From the NCBI RefSeq assembly GCF_001434785.1, contig NZ_AZDT01000066.1, positions 41,776 through 73,803 of the forward strand: a DNA stretch of 32,028 nt, read 5' to 3'. A program made the translations under genes and the position numbers. The notes under the pieces are model-generated. The model was not told the origin of the DNA. It saw nothing but the letters and a program-made list of their open reading frames with translations, and ran no database searches. How positions within the stretch are numbered: position 1 is the stretch's first letter; each line of letters starts with the position of its first letter. The DNA comes from Levilactobacillus namurensis DSM 19117. Lineage in GTDB: Bacteria; Bacillota; Bacilli; Lactobacillales; Lactobacillaceae. This document shows positions 8,373 through 14,917 of the stretch, in pieces.

Positions 8373-8909
8373 TTAGTCTTGGGGCAGCTGGGTCGACCAC
8401 GGCAGGGTGATCGAGGTGTGGGCAATCAATTGCTCCTGTTCCTCACGGTTGTTCTTCCGGGCTTGGTACCGTTGGAGGTAACCGGAACAGATGAAGCGTT
8501 GCTCTTCGGTCTGAGGGACCACGATGGGCAGCGGTGTCTGCGGCTTTTCGGCCATGACGAAGGTGATGAAGCTGGTGAAGCCTAAGAACCGTTTGCCGGT
8601 GGTCAGGTTCTCCCCAACGATCTTGGCGAAGACTTCCAGCGAACGGTGGCCGGTCCCACTGACGTAGGCTTCCATGCACATGGAGTCCTGCAGGTGGAAC
8701 GGCTTCAAGAAGTTGACGTGGTCGAAAGTCGCAGTCACTACGGTACTTCGCGTTAGGCGCATAGCCGCTATGGAAGCGCTGTCATCTACCAGCGACAAAA
8801 TCTTACCACCGAAGACGGTTTGGTGTTCGTTTAGGTCGGGTTGGAAGACCCGGTGGTTGGCGACGATTAGGGTTTGATTACAAGAAATTGGTGCGGGTTC
8901 GTTTGACAA
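8373..8909 (-). CDS. Hotdog-fold acyl-CoA thioesterase
   Basis: Cytoplasmic thioesterase of the YciA/BFIT-like hotdog family that hydrolyses acyl-CoA. The core helix motif HQTVFGGKILSLVDDSASIAA (near residue 30) is the family signature, with the conserved Asp in VDDSAS; a second diagnostic stretch is FDHVNFLKPFHLQD. I prefer TTG 8909 (178 aa) over the longer GTG 8918 start, because GAGGTGATT, a near-perfect anti-SD match, overlaps the GTG and lies 6 nt before the TTG. An extended -10 lies upstream at 8946-8954. The gene is divergent from the next gene at 9088. Confidence 0.9.
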   Translation of the reverse strand: MSNEPAPISCNQTLIVANHRVFQPDLNEHQTVFGGKILSLVDDSASIAAMRLTRSTVVTATFDHVNFLKPFHLQDSMCMEAYVSGTGHRSLEVFAKIVGENLTTGKRFLGFTSFITFVMAEKPQTPLPIVVPQTEEQRFICSGYLQRYQARKNNREEQEQLIAHTSITLPWSTQLPQD

Positions 8910-8945
8910 AACAATCACCTCATTAGATTTGAATACTCTGTCTTC

Positions 8946-8954
8946 ATTCTACCA
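8946..8954 (-). promoter_or_regulatory. Extended -10 of the thioesterase gene
   Basis: On the minus strand TGG-TAGAAT (hexamer at 8946-8951) lies about 37 nt before the start. Confidence 0.5.
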
Positions 8955-9049
8955 GAGCCCGTGACGCTGGTAAATCGGGAAGCTAGGTTACAGGATTATT
9001 AATTTTTAGCAATAACTCGGCGGTATTGCGGGGTTTTTCGCAGGGGCTT

Positions 9050-9058
9050 TGCTATACT
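9050..9058 (+). promoter_or_regulatory. Extended -10 of the 9088 gene
   Basis: TGC-TATACT (hexamer 9053-9058) lies 30 nt before the GTG start; no matching -35 was found. Confidence 0.5.
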
Positions 9059-9087
9059 AAAGCCAAAGATAGGATAGGGGTGGTTGT

Positions 9088-10296
9088 GTGTATTATCGTG
9101 GTGAACCGTTGGATCTGATGCCAACATTAAATTTAACCCGGATTCGGCCGTTGCTTGAGTGCACGCTGAGTCTGCAGCACCCCATTGATGTCCACCGCCT
9201 AAAGCAGGCCGTCACCACTACGCAGACCGTGGTGCCCCAGATCCTGGGGAGTTACGACTACCGCTGGAACCGGTTCAATGTGGTCGGCGCCACGGTCGAT
9301 GACGTGATTGAGGAGCATTCGGCGGGGCACGACCCCGGCCGGGTGCGGTTGGACGTGTTGGTGGGGCCGCAGGTCAAGATTCAAATCATCCATCATCGCG
9401 ACTATGACCAGTTACGCATCGCGATGAGTCGCCTTTTGACCGATGGGGAAGGGTTTAAACATTACCTGTACCTGTTAGCGGCGGCCTACGACGGGCAGGA
9501 TCTGACCAGCTTCACTAATGAACGGAGCGGGCGGAAGATTCTGGCCCACCTGCGGCACCCACACCGGCCCTTACCCCCGATGCAAGTATTGACTACCCAG
9601 GCGCCATTTCCAGAGCTCCGGGGGGATGTCCACCACCATCAGGGGGAGGCCACCATTTCCAAAGCGGAGAGCCACCGCTTGCAGCGCCAAGCCCGAGCGG
9701 CGGGCGTCACGCTGAACACGGTCCTCTTGGGGGCTTACGCGTTGGCCGTTTACACGCTGACGGGCCAGCAGCACCTGATGATTCCCTGTCAGGTGGATCT
9801 GCGGTTGCACGGGCCAGTGACGGCCGCTAACGTGGTTCAGGTGGCCAACTTAAGCAGTGAACTGCCCGTTCCCATCACGGTCCGCGACCGCGATAGCTTG
9901 GAAGATGTGGTGCACCGGATTCAAGAGACGGTCACCCAACTGCACGCGGACCTCGCATACCTGACACCGCTGGTGGAACTAAAGCGCATGAGTCGGGCGT
10001 TGCCGCCGCAGTGGGTGCGGCGGTTAGCCGGCAAGTATCACGCAACGGCGGCGGTGTCGTTTGCGAACTTCGGGCGGGTCGACCAGTCGCGCTTACAGTT
10101 TGACGGGAGCGCCGTCGCCCAAGTGACGTTTGCGGGCGCGTACCACACCATGCCGTACTTCCAGTTGACCGTGAGCGGCTACCGGGATGCCTGGACCCTG
10201 GCTTTTCGGATGTTGGGGTCGGAACCCGATTATCAGCTGGGAATTAAAATTTTAAAGAACGTCGTGACCCAACTCAACCAGTGGGGGCGGCATTAA
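9088..10296 (+). CDS. Condensation/acyltransferase-fold protein lacking the catalytic histidines
   Basis: Soluble 402-residue protein resembling the chloramphenicol-acetyltransferase fold shared by NRPS condensation domains and alcohol acetyltransferases. The place of the HHxxxDG motif reads S114-R115-LLT-D119-G120, so both histidines are missing while DG remains. A second recognisable region is VTLNTVLLGAYALAVYTLTG (about 215-234), a typical core helix of the family. The start is GTG after GGATAGGGGTGG. It stands alone, with no NRPS, PKS or carrier protein nearby, and a terminator follows. It may be a binding protein or use a different mechanism; the substrate is unknown. Confidence 0.7.
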   Translation: MYYRGEPLDLMPTLNLTRIRPLLECTLSLQHPIDVHRLKQAVTTTQTVVPQILGSYDYRWNRFNVVGATVDDVIEEHSAGHDPGRVRLDVLVGPQVKIQIIHHRDYDQLRIAMSRLLTDGEGFKHYLYLLAAAYDGQDLTSFTNERSGRKILAHLRHPHRPLPPMQVLTTQAPFPELRGDVHHHQGEATISKAESHRLQRQARAAGVTLNTVLLGAYALAVYTLTGQQHLMIPCQVDLRLHGPVTAANVVQVANLSSELPVPITVRDRDSLEDVVHRIQETVTQLHADLAYLTPLVELKRMSRALPPQWVRRLAGKYHATAAVSFANFGRVDQSRLQFDGSAVAQVTFAGAYHTMPYFQLTVSGYRDAWTLAFRMLGSEPDYQLGIKILKNVVTQLNQWGRH

Positions 10297-10302
10297 GACG
10301 TT

Positions 10303-10331
10303 AAACGGTGACCAGGAGTCGCCGTTTTTTA
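10303..10331 (+). terminator. Terminator after the condensation-like gene
   Basis: AACGGTGAC (10304-10312) pairs with GTCGCCGTT (10318-10326, one mismatch), followed by a T-run. Confidence 0.85.
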
Positions 10332-10346
10332 TTCACCATTGTTTTT

Positions 10347-10425
10347 GTAATTATATAGAATTACATTGACAAATTCCGAAACTGGTGTAAGGTAAACTTG
10401 TAGTTAAGTAATTGTTTAAAATTAC
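10347..10425 (+). promoter_or_regulatory. Promoter flanked by twin inverted-repeat operators
   Basis: GTAATT-N6-AATTAC occurs twice, at 10347-10364 and 10408-10425, with centres 61 bp apart. Between them lie TTGACA (10366-10371) and TAAGGT (10388-10393, 16-nt spacer). One copy abuts the -35 and the other lies just past the expected start point, the layout of a repressor operator pair. The downstream gene encodes a small HTH protein, so autoregulation is likely but inferred. The leader also has a hairpin, GAACTTT/AAAGTTC (10441-10447/10455-10461). Confidence 0.7.
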
Positions 10426-10523
10426 GTTGAATTCTTCGGCGAACTTTCCCAGGAAAAGTTCCCTTACAAAGTGCCGTTGAATTCCGCATAATTTGGGTAA
10501 TGCAGTGAAAGGATGGGAGAATT

Positions 10524-10775
10524 ATGGAACAATTCGACGAACACTTACTAGCGCCGGTGTATTTGGAATTCTATCAAGTCTTAGGGGCCAAGGCGGTTCA
10601 ACTGGTTCACGACAACTATGGCGGTAACACGGTCAGCTTTCCGGATCACTATAACGACCGGGAAAAAGCAGCGGCGTATGTGCGGGAACACGCCACGGAA
10701 AAGGCCCAGACACTTTCCCAGGAAACTGGGTATAACATTCGCACGATTCGAAAGTGGAAGAAGACGGCGGACTGA
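10524..10775 (+). CDS. Small Mor-like helix-turn-helix regulator
   Basis: 83-residue protein. A segment around residues 8-40 (PVYLEFYQVLGAKAVQLV...YGG...VSFPDHY) resembles the N-terminal part of Mor/Mu-C-type DNA-binding proteins, and the C-terminus (TLSQETGYNIRTIRKWKK) looks like a helix-turn-helix recognition segment. ATG follows GGATGGGAG. It is preceded by a promoter bracketed by two identical inverted repeats, consistent with a self-controlling regulator. The target genes are unknown; the zinc-ribbon gene 96 bp downstream has its own promoter. Family assignment is by resemblance only. Confidence 0.65.
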   Translation: MEQFDEHLLAPVYLEFYQVLGAKAVQLVHDNYGGNTVSFPDHYNDREKAAAYVREHATEKAQTLSQETGYNIRTIRKWKKTAD

Positions 10776-10792
10776 GCCGGGGAAGAGGGTCG

Positions 10793-10821
10793 TTGACGGT
10801 CTGCGAAATCCGGCGTATCTT
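10793..10821 (+). promoter_or_regulatory. Promoter of the zinc-ribbon gene
   Basis: TTGACG (10793-10798), a 17-nt spacer and TATCTT (10816-10821) lie about 50 nt before the zinc-ribbon start. Confidence 0.5.
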
Positions 10822-10871
10822 AAAATAGGTGTTAAAAATTTTTAGTTTTAATCATAAAGCGGGGTTAAATA

Positions 10872-11081
10872 ATGAGTGACGGTAAATTTTGTCCACAGTG
10901 TGGAACGCAGGTTAATCAGGATGCGCTGTTCTGTCCGAAGTGTGGGTATCAGTTTGCGCCGACTGACGGGCAGGAAACGTCGACAGCGACGCCCACCCGA
11001 GAAGCGCACCGGGAGCAAGCAGCCGCTCAGCCGTCACCGACCCCCACGCCACAGGGCCCAGCACCGCAACGGAGCCATTGA
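10872..11081 (+). CDS. Zinc-ribbon protein, N-terminal half of a split gene
   Basis: 69 residues. The first 30 carry two CxxC knuckles, FCPQCG and FCPKCGYQF, that would bind one zinc; the rest is a Thr/Pro/Ala/Gln linker. The frame is closed by TGA at 11079-11081 and continues in the same frame immediately after it with a membrane segment, so this looks like the front part of a zinc-ribbon plus membrane-anchor protein. The start ATG follows AAGCGGGG. It could be a short stand-alone zinc protein, but ending exactly before the membrane helix suggests a nonsense mutation or programmed coupling. Confidence 0.75.
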   Translation: MSDGKFCPQCGTQVNQDALFCPKCGYQFAPTDGQETSTATPTREAHREQAAAQPSPTPTPQGPAPQRSH

Positions 11082-11516
11082 TTGACCATCATTTTAGGCG
11101 TGATTGCCGTGGCTGTGGTGGTCGTGGTGGCCAGCAACGTAGTGATCAATCACAAGGAACAGGCCCATCAAGCGGCCCTCCAAGCCTCTGAATCACGGGT
11201 TCAGTCGTCGAAAAAGGCGAAGGAATCGCGGGAAGAATCCCGAGAAGCGGGTCTGGCGAAGGATGCCAAGGGCGTGGTGAACGATGTGATCCAAAACGAT
11301 GATAACCTAGACGCGAAGTGTACGGATGTGACCATCGAAAGTCACGATGGGGGTAACCAGTATTCGGGTTACGCTAGTGTGGAGGACGATTACGACGACA
11401 GTACCACCATCGACATCACCGTTACGGACGTCACTTATGAAGACAACGTGAGCGTCGAAATTCCCGGGGACCAGGAAGACAAACTGTCCGAGACCTTCTA
11501 TTCTAATGATGATTAG
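11082..11516 (+). CDS. Membrane-anchored acidic protein, C-terminal half of a split gene
   Basis: Open in the same frame as the zinc-ribbon ORF and separated from it only by TGA. It can start at TTG 11082 with GGAG 7 nt upstream. It begins with one strong transmembrane helix (ILGVIAVAVVVVVASNVVI), then a charged Lys/Glu/Ser-rich coil (residues 25-65), then an acidic, Asp-rich domain probably outside the cell. The C-terminal domain has Gly-Tyr-Ala motifs that faintly resemble the lipoprotein at 21045-21806. Read together, the two halves would be a 214-residue protein. I cannot tell whether this half is translated. Confidence 0.6.
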   Translation: MTIILGVIAVAVVVVVASNVVINHKEQAHQAALQASESRVQSSKKAKESREESREAGLAKDAKGVVNDVIQNDDNLDAKCTDVTIESHDGGNQYSGYASVEDDYDDSTTIDITVTDVTYEDNVSVEIPGDQEDKLSETFYSNDD

Positions 11517-11532
11517 GCGGACTGACGTTGAT

Positions 11533-11693
11533 GGGATCATCCGCCTTACCGGGCGACCAGACAGGGCTGGAACGCCGTGGGCACCACTTCGAGCCAAAGT
11601 GCGGTCTCGAAGCTGGGCCTTTGACTAGGGCAGCAAAGAACGCTCCCCAAGTCAAATTTCACGGCTGAGCCCTGTCTGGTCGCCCTCACGGCT
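11533..11693 (-). repeat. 161-bp structured repeat, copy B (inverted)
   Basis: Reverse complement of the element at 268-428, with 10 differences and no gaps. The terminal 18-bp stem GGGCGACCAGACAGGGCT (11551-11568) pairs perfectly with 11668-11685. Compared with copy A two neighbouring base pairs of the stem changed on both sides (GT/AC to AC/GT) and a G:U became G:C, so pairing is kept. It lies just after the split zinc-ribbon gene, in an intergenic region. Confidence 0.85.
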
Positions 11694-11941
11694 CACGAAA
11701 ACGTTTGGCTTATGAAGCAATAGTGCCGAATTCTAGGTGGCTGTTGGAACCTAGCGGAGCTTAAGACCGACCGGTTTTTCTCGGTGGGGGATAAGGGTGC
11801 GGTTTAAGGTTCGTAAAGCCGTGTTGGGGGCGTTAGGGTTTGGGCACCTGCCAGAGCCGGATTAGCGTTAGCCGCAGCTTCTACGTAAACGCGATAGGTA
11901 TTTAGTAGCGCTACTGACGGGGGTCAGAGCGCTTTTTTGAT
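11694..11941 (+). other. Gene-free structured stretch before the HsdS-like gene
   Basis: No reading frame is supported. It contains the inverted repeats CTAGGT/ACCTAG (about 11736-11757) and ACCGA/TCGGT (about 11767-11786) and ends in a good terminator at 11907-11938. It could be the 3' part of the zinc-ribbon transcript or a small RNA; I see no promoter that decides between them. Confidence 0.35.
11907..11938 (+). terminator. Terminator upstream of the HsdS-like gene
   Basis: AGCGCT (11907-11912) pairs with 11928-11933, TGAC pairs with GTCA inside, and six T follow. The next promoter starts 4 nt later. Confidence 0.85.
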
Positions 11942-11970
11942 TTGACGGTCATGAAGCGGCATGCTACATT
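11942..11970 (+). promoter_or_regulatory. Promoter of the HsdS-like gene
   Basis: TTGACG (11942-11947), a 17-nt spacer ending in TGC and TACATT (11965-11970): both -35 and extended -10 are good. Confidence 0.7.
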
Positions 11971-12011
11971 GAAAATAGGAGATTAACGAATCGATACGAG
12001 GGGGTAACGGT

Positions 12012-12548
12012 ATGCAGCTGGATGATTTAGTGACCATGAAGACGGGGGTAAACCAGCTGCGGCTGAAGGACTCTTCGGTGGACCTGTACGGGTATCAAGA
12101 CCTAGTCGCCGATCTGGGGCGTTCGGTGGCCCAATCGGAAACTGCGGAAGCGGCCGCTAGCGAGAAAAGCTATCAGGTCGTTGTGGGCGATATTGTCTTC
12201 AGTACCCTGCAGAACACGGCCAGTATTGTGACCGCGGAGACGGCGGGAAAGGTCTTGACCCAAAACTTTGTCCGTTGGCGGATCAAGCACCACCAGATTG
12301 ACCCGCGGTATCTGTGCTACTGTGTGAACCAGACGGACGCCGTTAAACGTCAGCTGGCCCGCTTCCTAGAAGGCAGTCACGTGGCCAACAAGTTGTCGTT
12401 GAAGACGTTACGGACCCTGGAGATTCCCGTTCCCTCACATGAAGAGCAGGATCTTTGGGGCCGCCTCTACTTCAACTTGCAGCGACAAGCCACCTTGCAG
12501 GAACGACTAGTGGCGCTACAGACGCAGTTGTTGCGGGGATTGGAGTAA
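12012..12548 (+). CDS. Orphan type I restriction specificity (HsdS)-like protein, single target-recognition domain
   Basis: 178 residues, about half of a normal HsdS. It resembles one target-recognition domain plus its conserved helical spacer: motifs VVVGDIVFSTLQNTASIV, YLCYCVNQTDAVKRQL, LKTLRTLEIPVPSHEEQ and a C-terminal coiled helix ending in LLRGLE are typical of HsdS halves. No hsdM or hsdR is in the window. The start follows GAGGGGG and the gene has its own promoter and terminator. It might dimerise with itself like half-HsdS proteins, partner with an M subunit elsewhere, or do another DNA-related job. Family is fairly sure, function is not. Confidence 0.8.
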   Translation: MQLDDLVTMKTGVNQLRLKDSSVDLYGYQDLVADLGRSVAQSETAEAAASEKSYQVVVGDIVFSTLQNTASIVTAETAGKVLTQNFVRWRIKHHQIDPRYLCYCVNQTDAVKRQLARFLEGSHVANKLSLKTLRTLEIPVPSHEEQDLWGRLYFNLQRQATLQERLVALQTQLLRGLE

Positions 12549-12561
12549 GCGTTGACTTAAC

Positions 12562-12595
12562 GGCTAATTCTCATTTGGAGAACTAGCCTTTTTTA
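12562..12595 (+). terminator. Terminator after the HsdS-like gene
   Basis: GGCTAaTTCTC (12562-12572) pairs with GAGAActAGCC (12578-12588), followed by a T-run. Confidence 0.85.
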
Positions 12596-12600
12596 AACTT

Positions 12601-12650
12601 CCAGCTAATGGTTGGGCCATGTGGGTCGAATCCATTAGCTGGTTTTCTTT
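12601..12650 (+). terminator. Second terminator-like hairpin before the MFS gene, possible leader element
   Basis: CCAGCTAATGG (12601-12611) and its exact complement (12632-12642) enclose a 20-nt loop, followed by TTTTCTTTT. It comes only 5 nt after the previous terminator and about 40 nt before the MFS start. It may be a back-up terminator or an attenuator; no promoter upstream of it is obvious. Confidence 0.6.
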
Positions 12651-12691
12651 TCCGCACCAAACGCCTAAACTAACAATGGGAGGTTTTGTGT

Positions 12692-13894
12692 GTGAAAGAG
12701 AAAGAGACGACAACGCCAACGTTGTCACGGAAAACGATTCTGTTAATGGCGGTGGTCACGGGAGTCATCGTGGCCAACCTGAACTTCATTCAACCTATCG
12801 AAAACCTGATTGCTACGGACTTTGGTTTAGCGAAGTCCGTGGTGGGGGCCTTGGCCATGGTCACCCAGTTAGGGTATGCGTTCGGCCTGCTGCTGATTGT
12901 TCCCCTAGGGGATATTTTCGACCGGTACCACCTGATTCAGTTCATGATGGTGCTCTCAATCGGGTCGCTCTTGCTAGCCTTTTGGGCCCCAAACGCCGGT
13001 GTCTTTGCGGTAGCAACGACCCTAGTCGGCATTACGTCAGTCGCCCCGCAGATTATCATTCCCTATGCGGGCTACCTAGCGCCTAGTCTCCAGCGGGGGA
13101 AGGTGTTGGGAATCGTCTTAAGTGGTCTGTTAACGGGAATCTTATTGTCGCGGTCGTTTAGTGGCTTGTTAGGGAGTATCATGCCCTGGCAGGACATTTA
13201 CCTGATTGCGGCGGGGATTGACCTGATTTTCTTAATTATCGTGCACGCGTATCTACCGCACGATGCACGGGGGCATCAGGAATTACGGTACTGGCCGGTG
13301 ATTCAGACGTTGCCGCGGTTGTTTGCCCGGCAGCGTGCCCTGCGGGGAGCGGCCATCAACGGCTTCTGTATGTTTGGGATGTCGAACGTCCTCTGGTCCA
13401 CACTGGCCTTTTATCTGGCGACGCAATACCACTTGGGCAGTAATGTGGCCGGTCTATTAGGCTTACTGGGGATTGCCGGGGTCTTGGCAGCGCCGTGGAT
13501 CGGTAACTTGGTTGATCAGCGATCGCCGCGACTGACGGTGGGCCTGAGCATGGTCTTCTCCGGAGTGGCCTTCGTGATTTTCTGGTTGATTGGCTTTTGG
13601 CTGGTGGGTCTCATCGTGGGAATCGTCCTGCTTGACCTGGGAACCCAGTTCAGTCAGGTCTCTAACCAGGCCATTGTCCAGTCCTTGAACCGAAAAGAAA
13701 GCAGCCGGAACAACTCCGTTTTCATGTTTAGCTACTTCTTAGGTGGGTCGCTAGGGACCCTGTCAGCGACTTGGGCCTGGAGCCATGCCGGTTGGACCGG
13801 CGTTTGCGGGGTGGCGTTAGCCTTCCTGATACTCGCACTGGTCAGCCATTGGGTATTGGGCGAACCGGAAAGTATTCATCAAGATGCAGCGTAA
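12692..13894 (+). CDS. MFS transporter
   Basis: Integral membrane permease of the major facilitator superfamily, about 12 hydrophobic segments over 400 residues with the loop-2/3 motif GDIFDRYHLIQ (GxxxDRxxx motif A), characteristic of drug or sugar-efflux type carriers. I choose GTG 12692, 8 nt after GGGAGG (12678-12683), over the in-frame TTG 12686, which is too close to the RBS. The substrate cannot be told. It is transcribed alone between hairpins. Confidence 0.88.
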   Translation: MKEKETTTPTLSRKTILLMAVVTGVIVANLNFIQPIENLIATDFGLAKSVVGALAMVTQLGYAFGLLLIVPLGDIFDRYHLIQFMMVLSIGSLLLAFWAPNAGVFAVATTLVGITSVAPQIIIPYAGYLAPSLQRGKVLGIVLSGLLTGILLSRSFSGLLGSIMPWQDIYLIAAGIDLIFLIIVHAYLPHDARGHQELRYWPVIQTLPRLFARQRALRGAAINGFCMFGMSNVLWSTLAFYLATQYHLGSNVAGLLGLLGIAGVLAAPWIGNLVDQRSPRLTVGLSMVFSGVAFVIFWLIGFWLVGLIVGIVLLDLGTQFSQVSNQAIVQSLNRKESSRNNSVFMFSYFLGGSLGTLSATWAWSHAGWTGVCGVALAFLILALVSHWVLGEPESIHQDAA

Positions 13895-13897
13895 ATT

Positions 13898-13937
13898 AAC
13901 GGGACACCGCAGAAATTGTGGGGTCCCGTTACGTTTT
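13898..13937 (+). terminator. Terminator after the MFS gene
   Basis: AACGGGACaCC (13898-13908) pairs with GGgGTCCCGTT (about 13920-13930), with a short T-rich tail. Confidence 0.75.
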
Positions 13938-13949
13938 ATGGATGATTTG

Positions 13950-13958
13950 TGGTATGCT
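13950..13958 (+). promoter_or_regulatory. Extended -10 of the Cof-type gene
   Basis: TGG-TATGCT (hexamer 13953-13958) lies about 30 nt before the start. Confidence 0.45.
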
Positions 13959-13989
13959 AAGTTGACTTTACTGAAGGAGGAACTGCTTA

Positions 13990-14814
13990 ATGACGATTAA
14001 ACTCGTGGCGTTTGACATGGACGGCACCTTTCTGAATGACCAAAACACCTATAACCATGCCCGGTTTGCGGAATTATTGACGAAACTGCGGGCGAAGGGG
14101 ATTCACGTGGTCGCGGCCAGCGGCTCACAGTACCAACGACTCCAGACCCAGTTCGAGCAGTTCCAAGATCAGATGGACTTCGTTTCGCAAAACGGGGCGG
14201 TGGTCCACAGCAACGGGGAACTGTTGTCGGTCACGGCCATGCCCGCTGAAGCAGTCGCGGCGACTTTAGACGTGATTCATCAGCAATTCGCGCCTAACGA
14301 TATCGCCGAACACCTGGTGGCTGGTCTCAAGTCCGCTTACGTGGATGACCAGATCACACCGGCTGCTTACGAGCTGACCCACCGGTACTACGACCACCTG
14401 TTGAAGGTGCCTAGCTTAGCCACCATCACGCCCGAGCGGCTCCAGGACCAAGTAACCAGCATCGGCGTCACTTTCCAACCAGGCGTTGATTTTGGGGCCG
14501 CGTTACAGACGTTGCGGCAAGCCCTCCCGGCGGGTCTGGGCAGTCAGACCTCTGGGTACAACACGGAACTGATCAGCGAAGGTAGCGTCAACAAGGCCGC
14601 CGGATTACGTCACTTGCAGGCCCGGTACAACGTTGCGGACGACGAACTCATGACCTTCGGGGATAATGAAAACGACCTAAGTATGTTGACCCTGACGCCG
14701 CACGGCTACGCGATGGCTAACGCCACGGACCACGTGAAGGCGCAGGTCACGCACCATACCGGCACCAACAACGCGGAGGGCGTCTTGGACGTCCTGGCGA
14801 CCCTAGTCGCTTAA
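13990..14814 (+). CDS. Cof-type HAD-IIB phosphatase
   Basis: Cytoplasmic hydrolase of the haloacid dehalogenase superfamily, Cof subfamily, which typically dephosphorylates sugar phosphates, flavin precursors or nucleotides. Motif I DMDGTF with the nucleophile Asp9 and Asp11 is at the N-terminus, the Lys of motif III is in GSVNKAAGL and motif IV is GDNENDLSML near residue 225. The C2B cap is the middle part. Length (274 aa) is normal. The RBS AAGGAGGAA is strong. The specific substrate is not predictable. Confidence 0.93.
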   Translation: MTIKLVAFDMDGTFLNDQNTYNHARFAELLTKLRAKGIHVVAASGSQYQRLQTQFEQFQDQMDFVSQNGAVVHSNGELLSVTAMPAEAVAATLDVIHQQFAPNDIAEHLVAGLKSAYVDDQITPAAYELTHRYYDHLLKVPSLATITPERLQDQVTSIGVTFQPGVDFGAALQTLRQALPAGLGSQTSGYNTELISEGSVNKAAGLRHLQARYNVADDELMTFGDNENDLSMLTLTPHGYAMANATDHVKAQVTHHTGTNNAEGVLDVLATLVA

Positions 14815-14836
14815 GCGGCACTGGTGCATATGTAAG

Positions 14837-14875
14837 AAAAGCCGATAACCGCGGCGAGGTTATCGGCTTTTACTT
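14837..14875 (+). terminator. Terminator after the Cof-type gene
   Basis: AAAAGCCGATAACC (14837-14850) pairs perfectly with 14858-14871, loop of 7 nt. Confidence 0.9.
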
Positions 14876-14917
14876 TGGCGTGCACCAAGGGGACTTCAAA
14901 GAGGAAGGATTGACGAC

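Noticed and set aside
11697-11711. cre-like GAAAACGTTTGGC after repeat copy B
   Set aside because: Two mismatches in the conserved positions and no promoter next to it.
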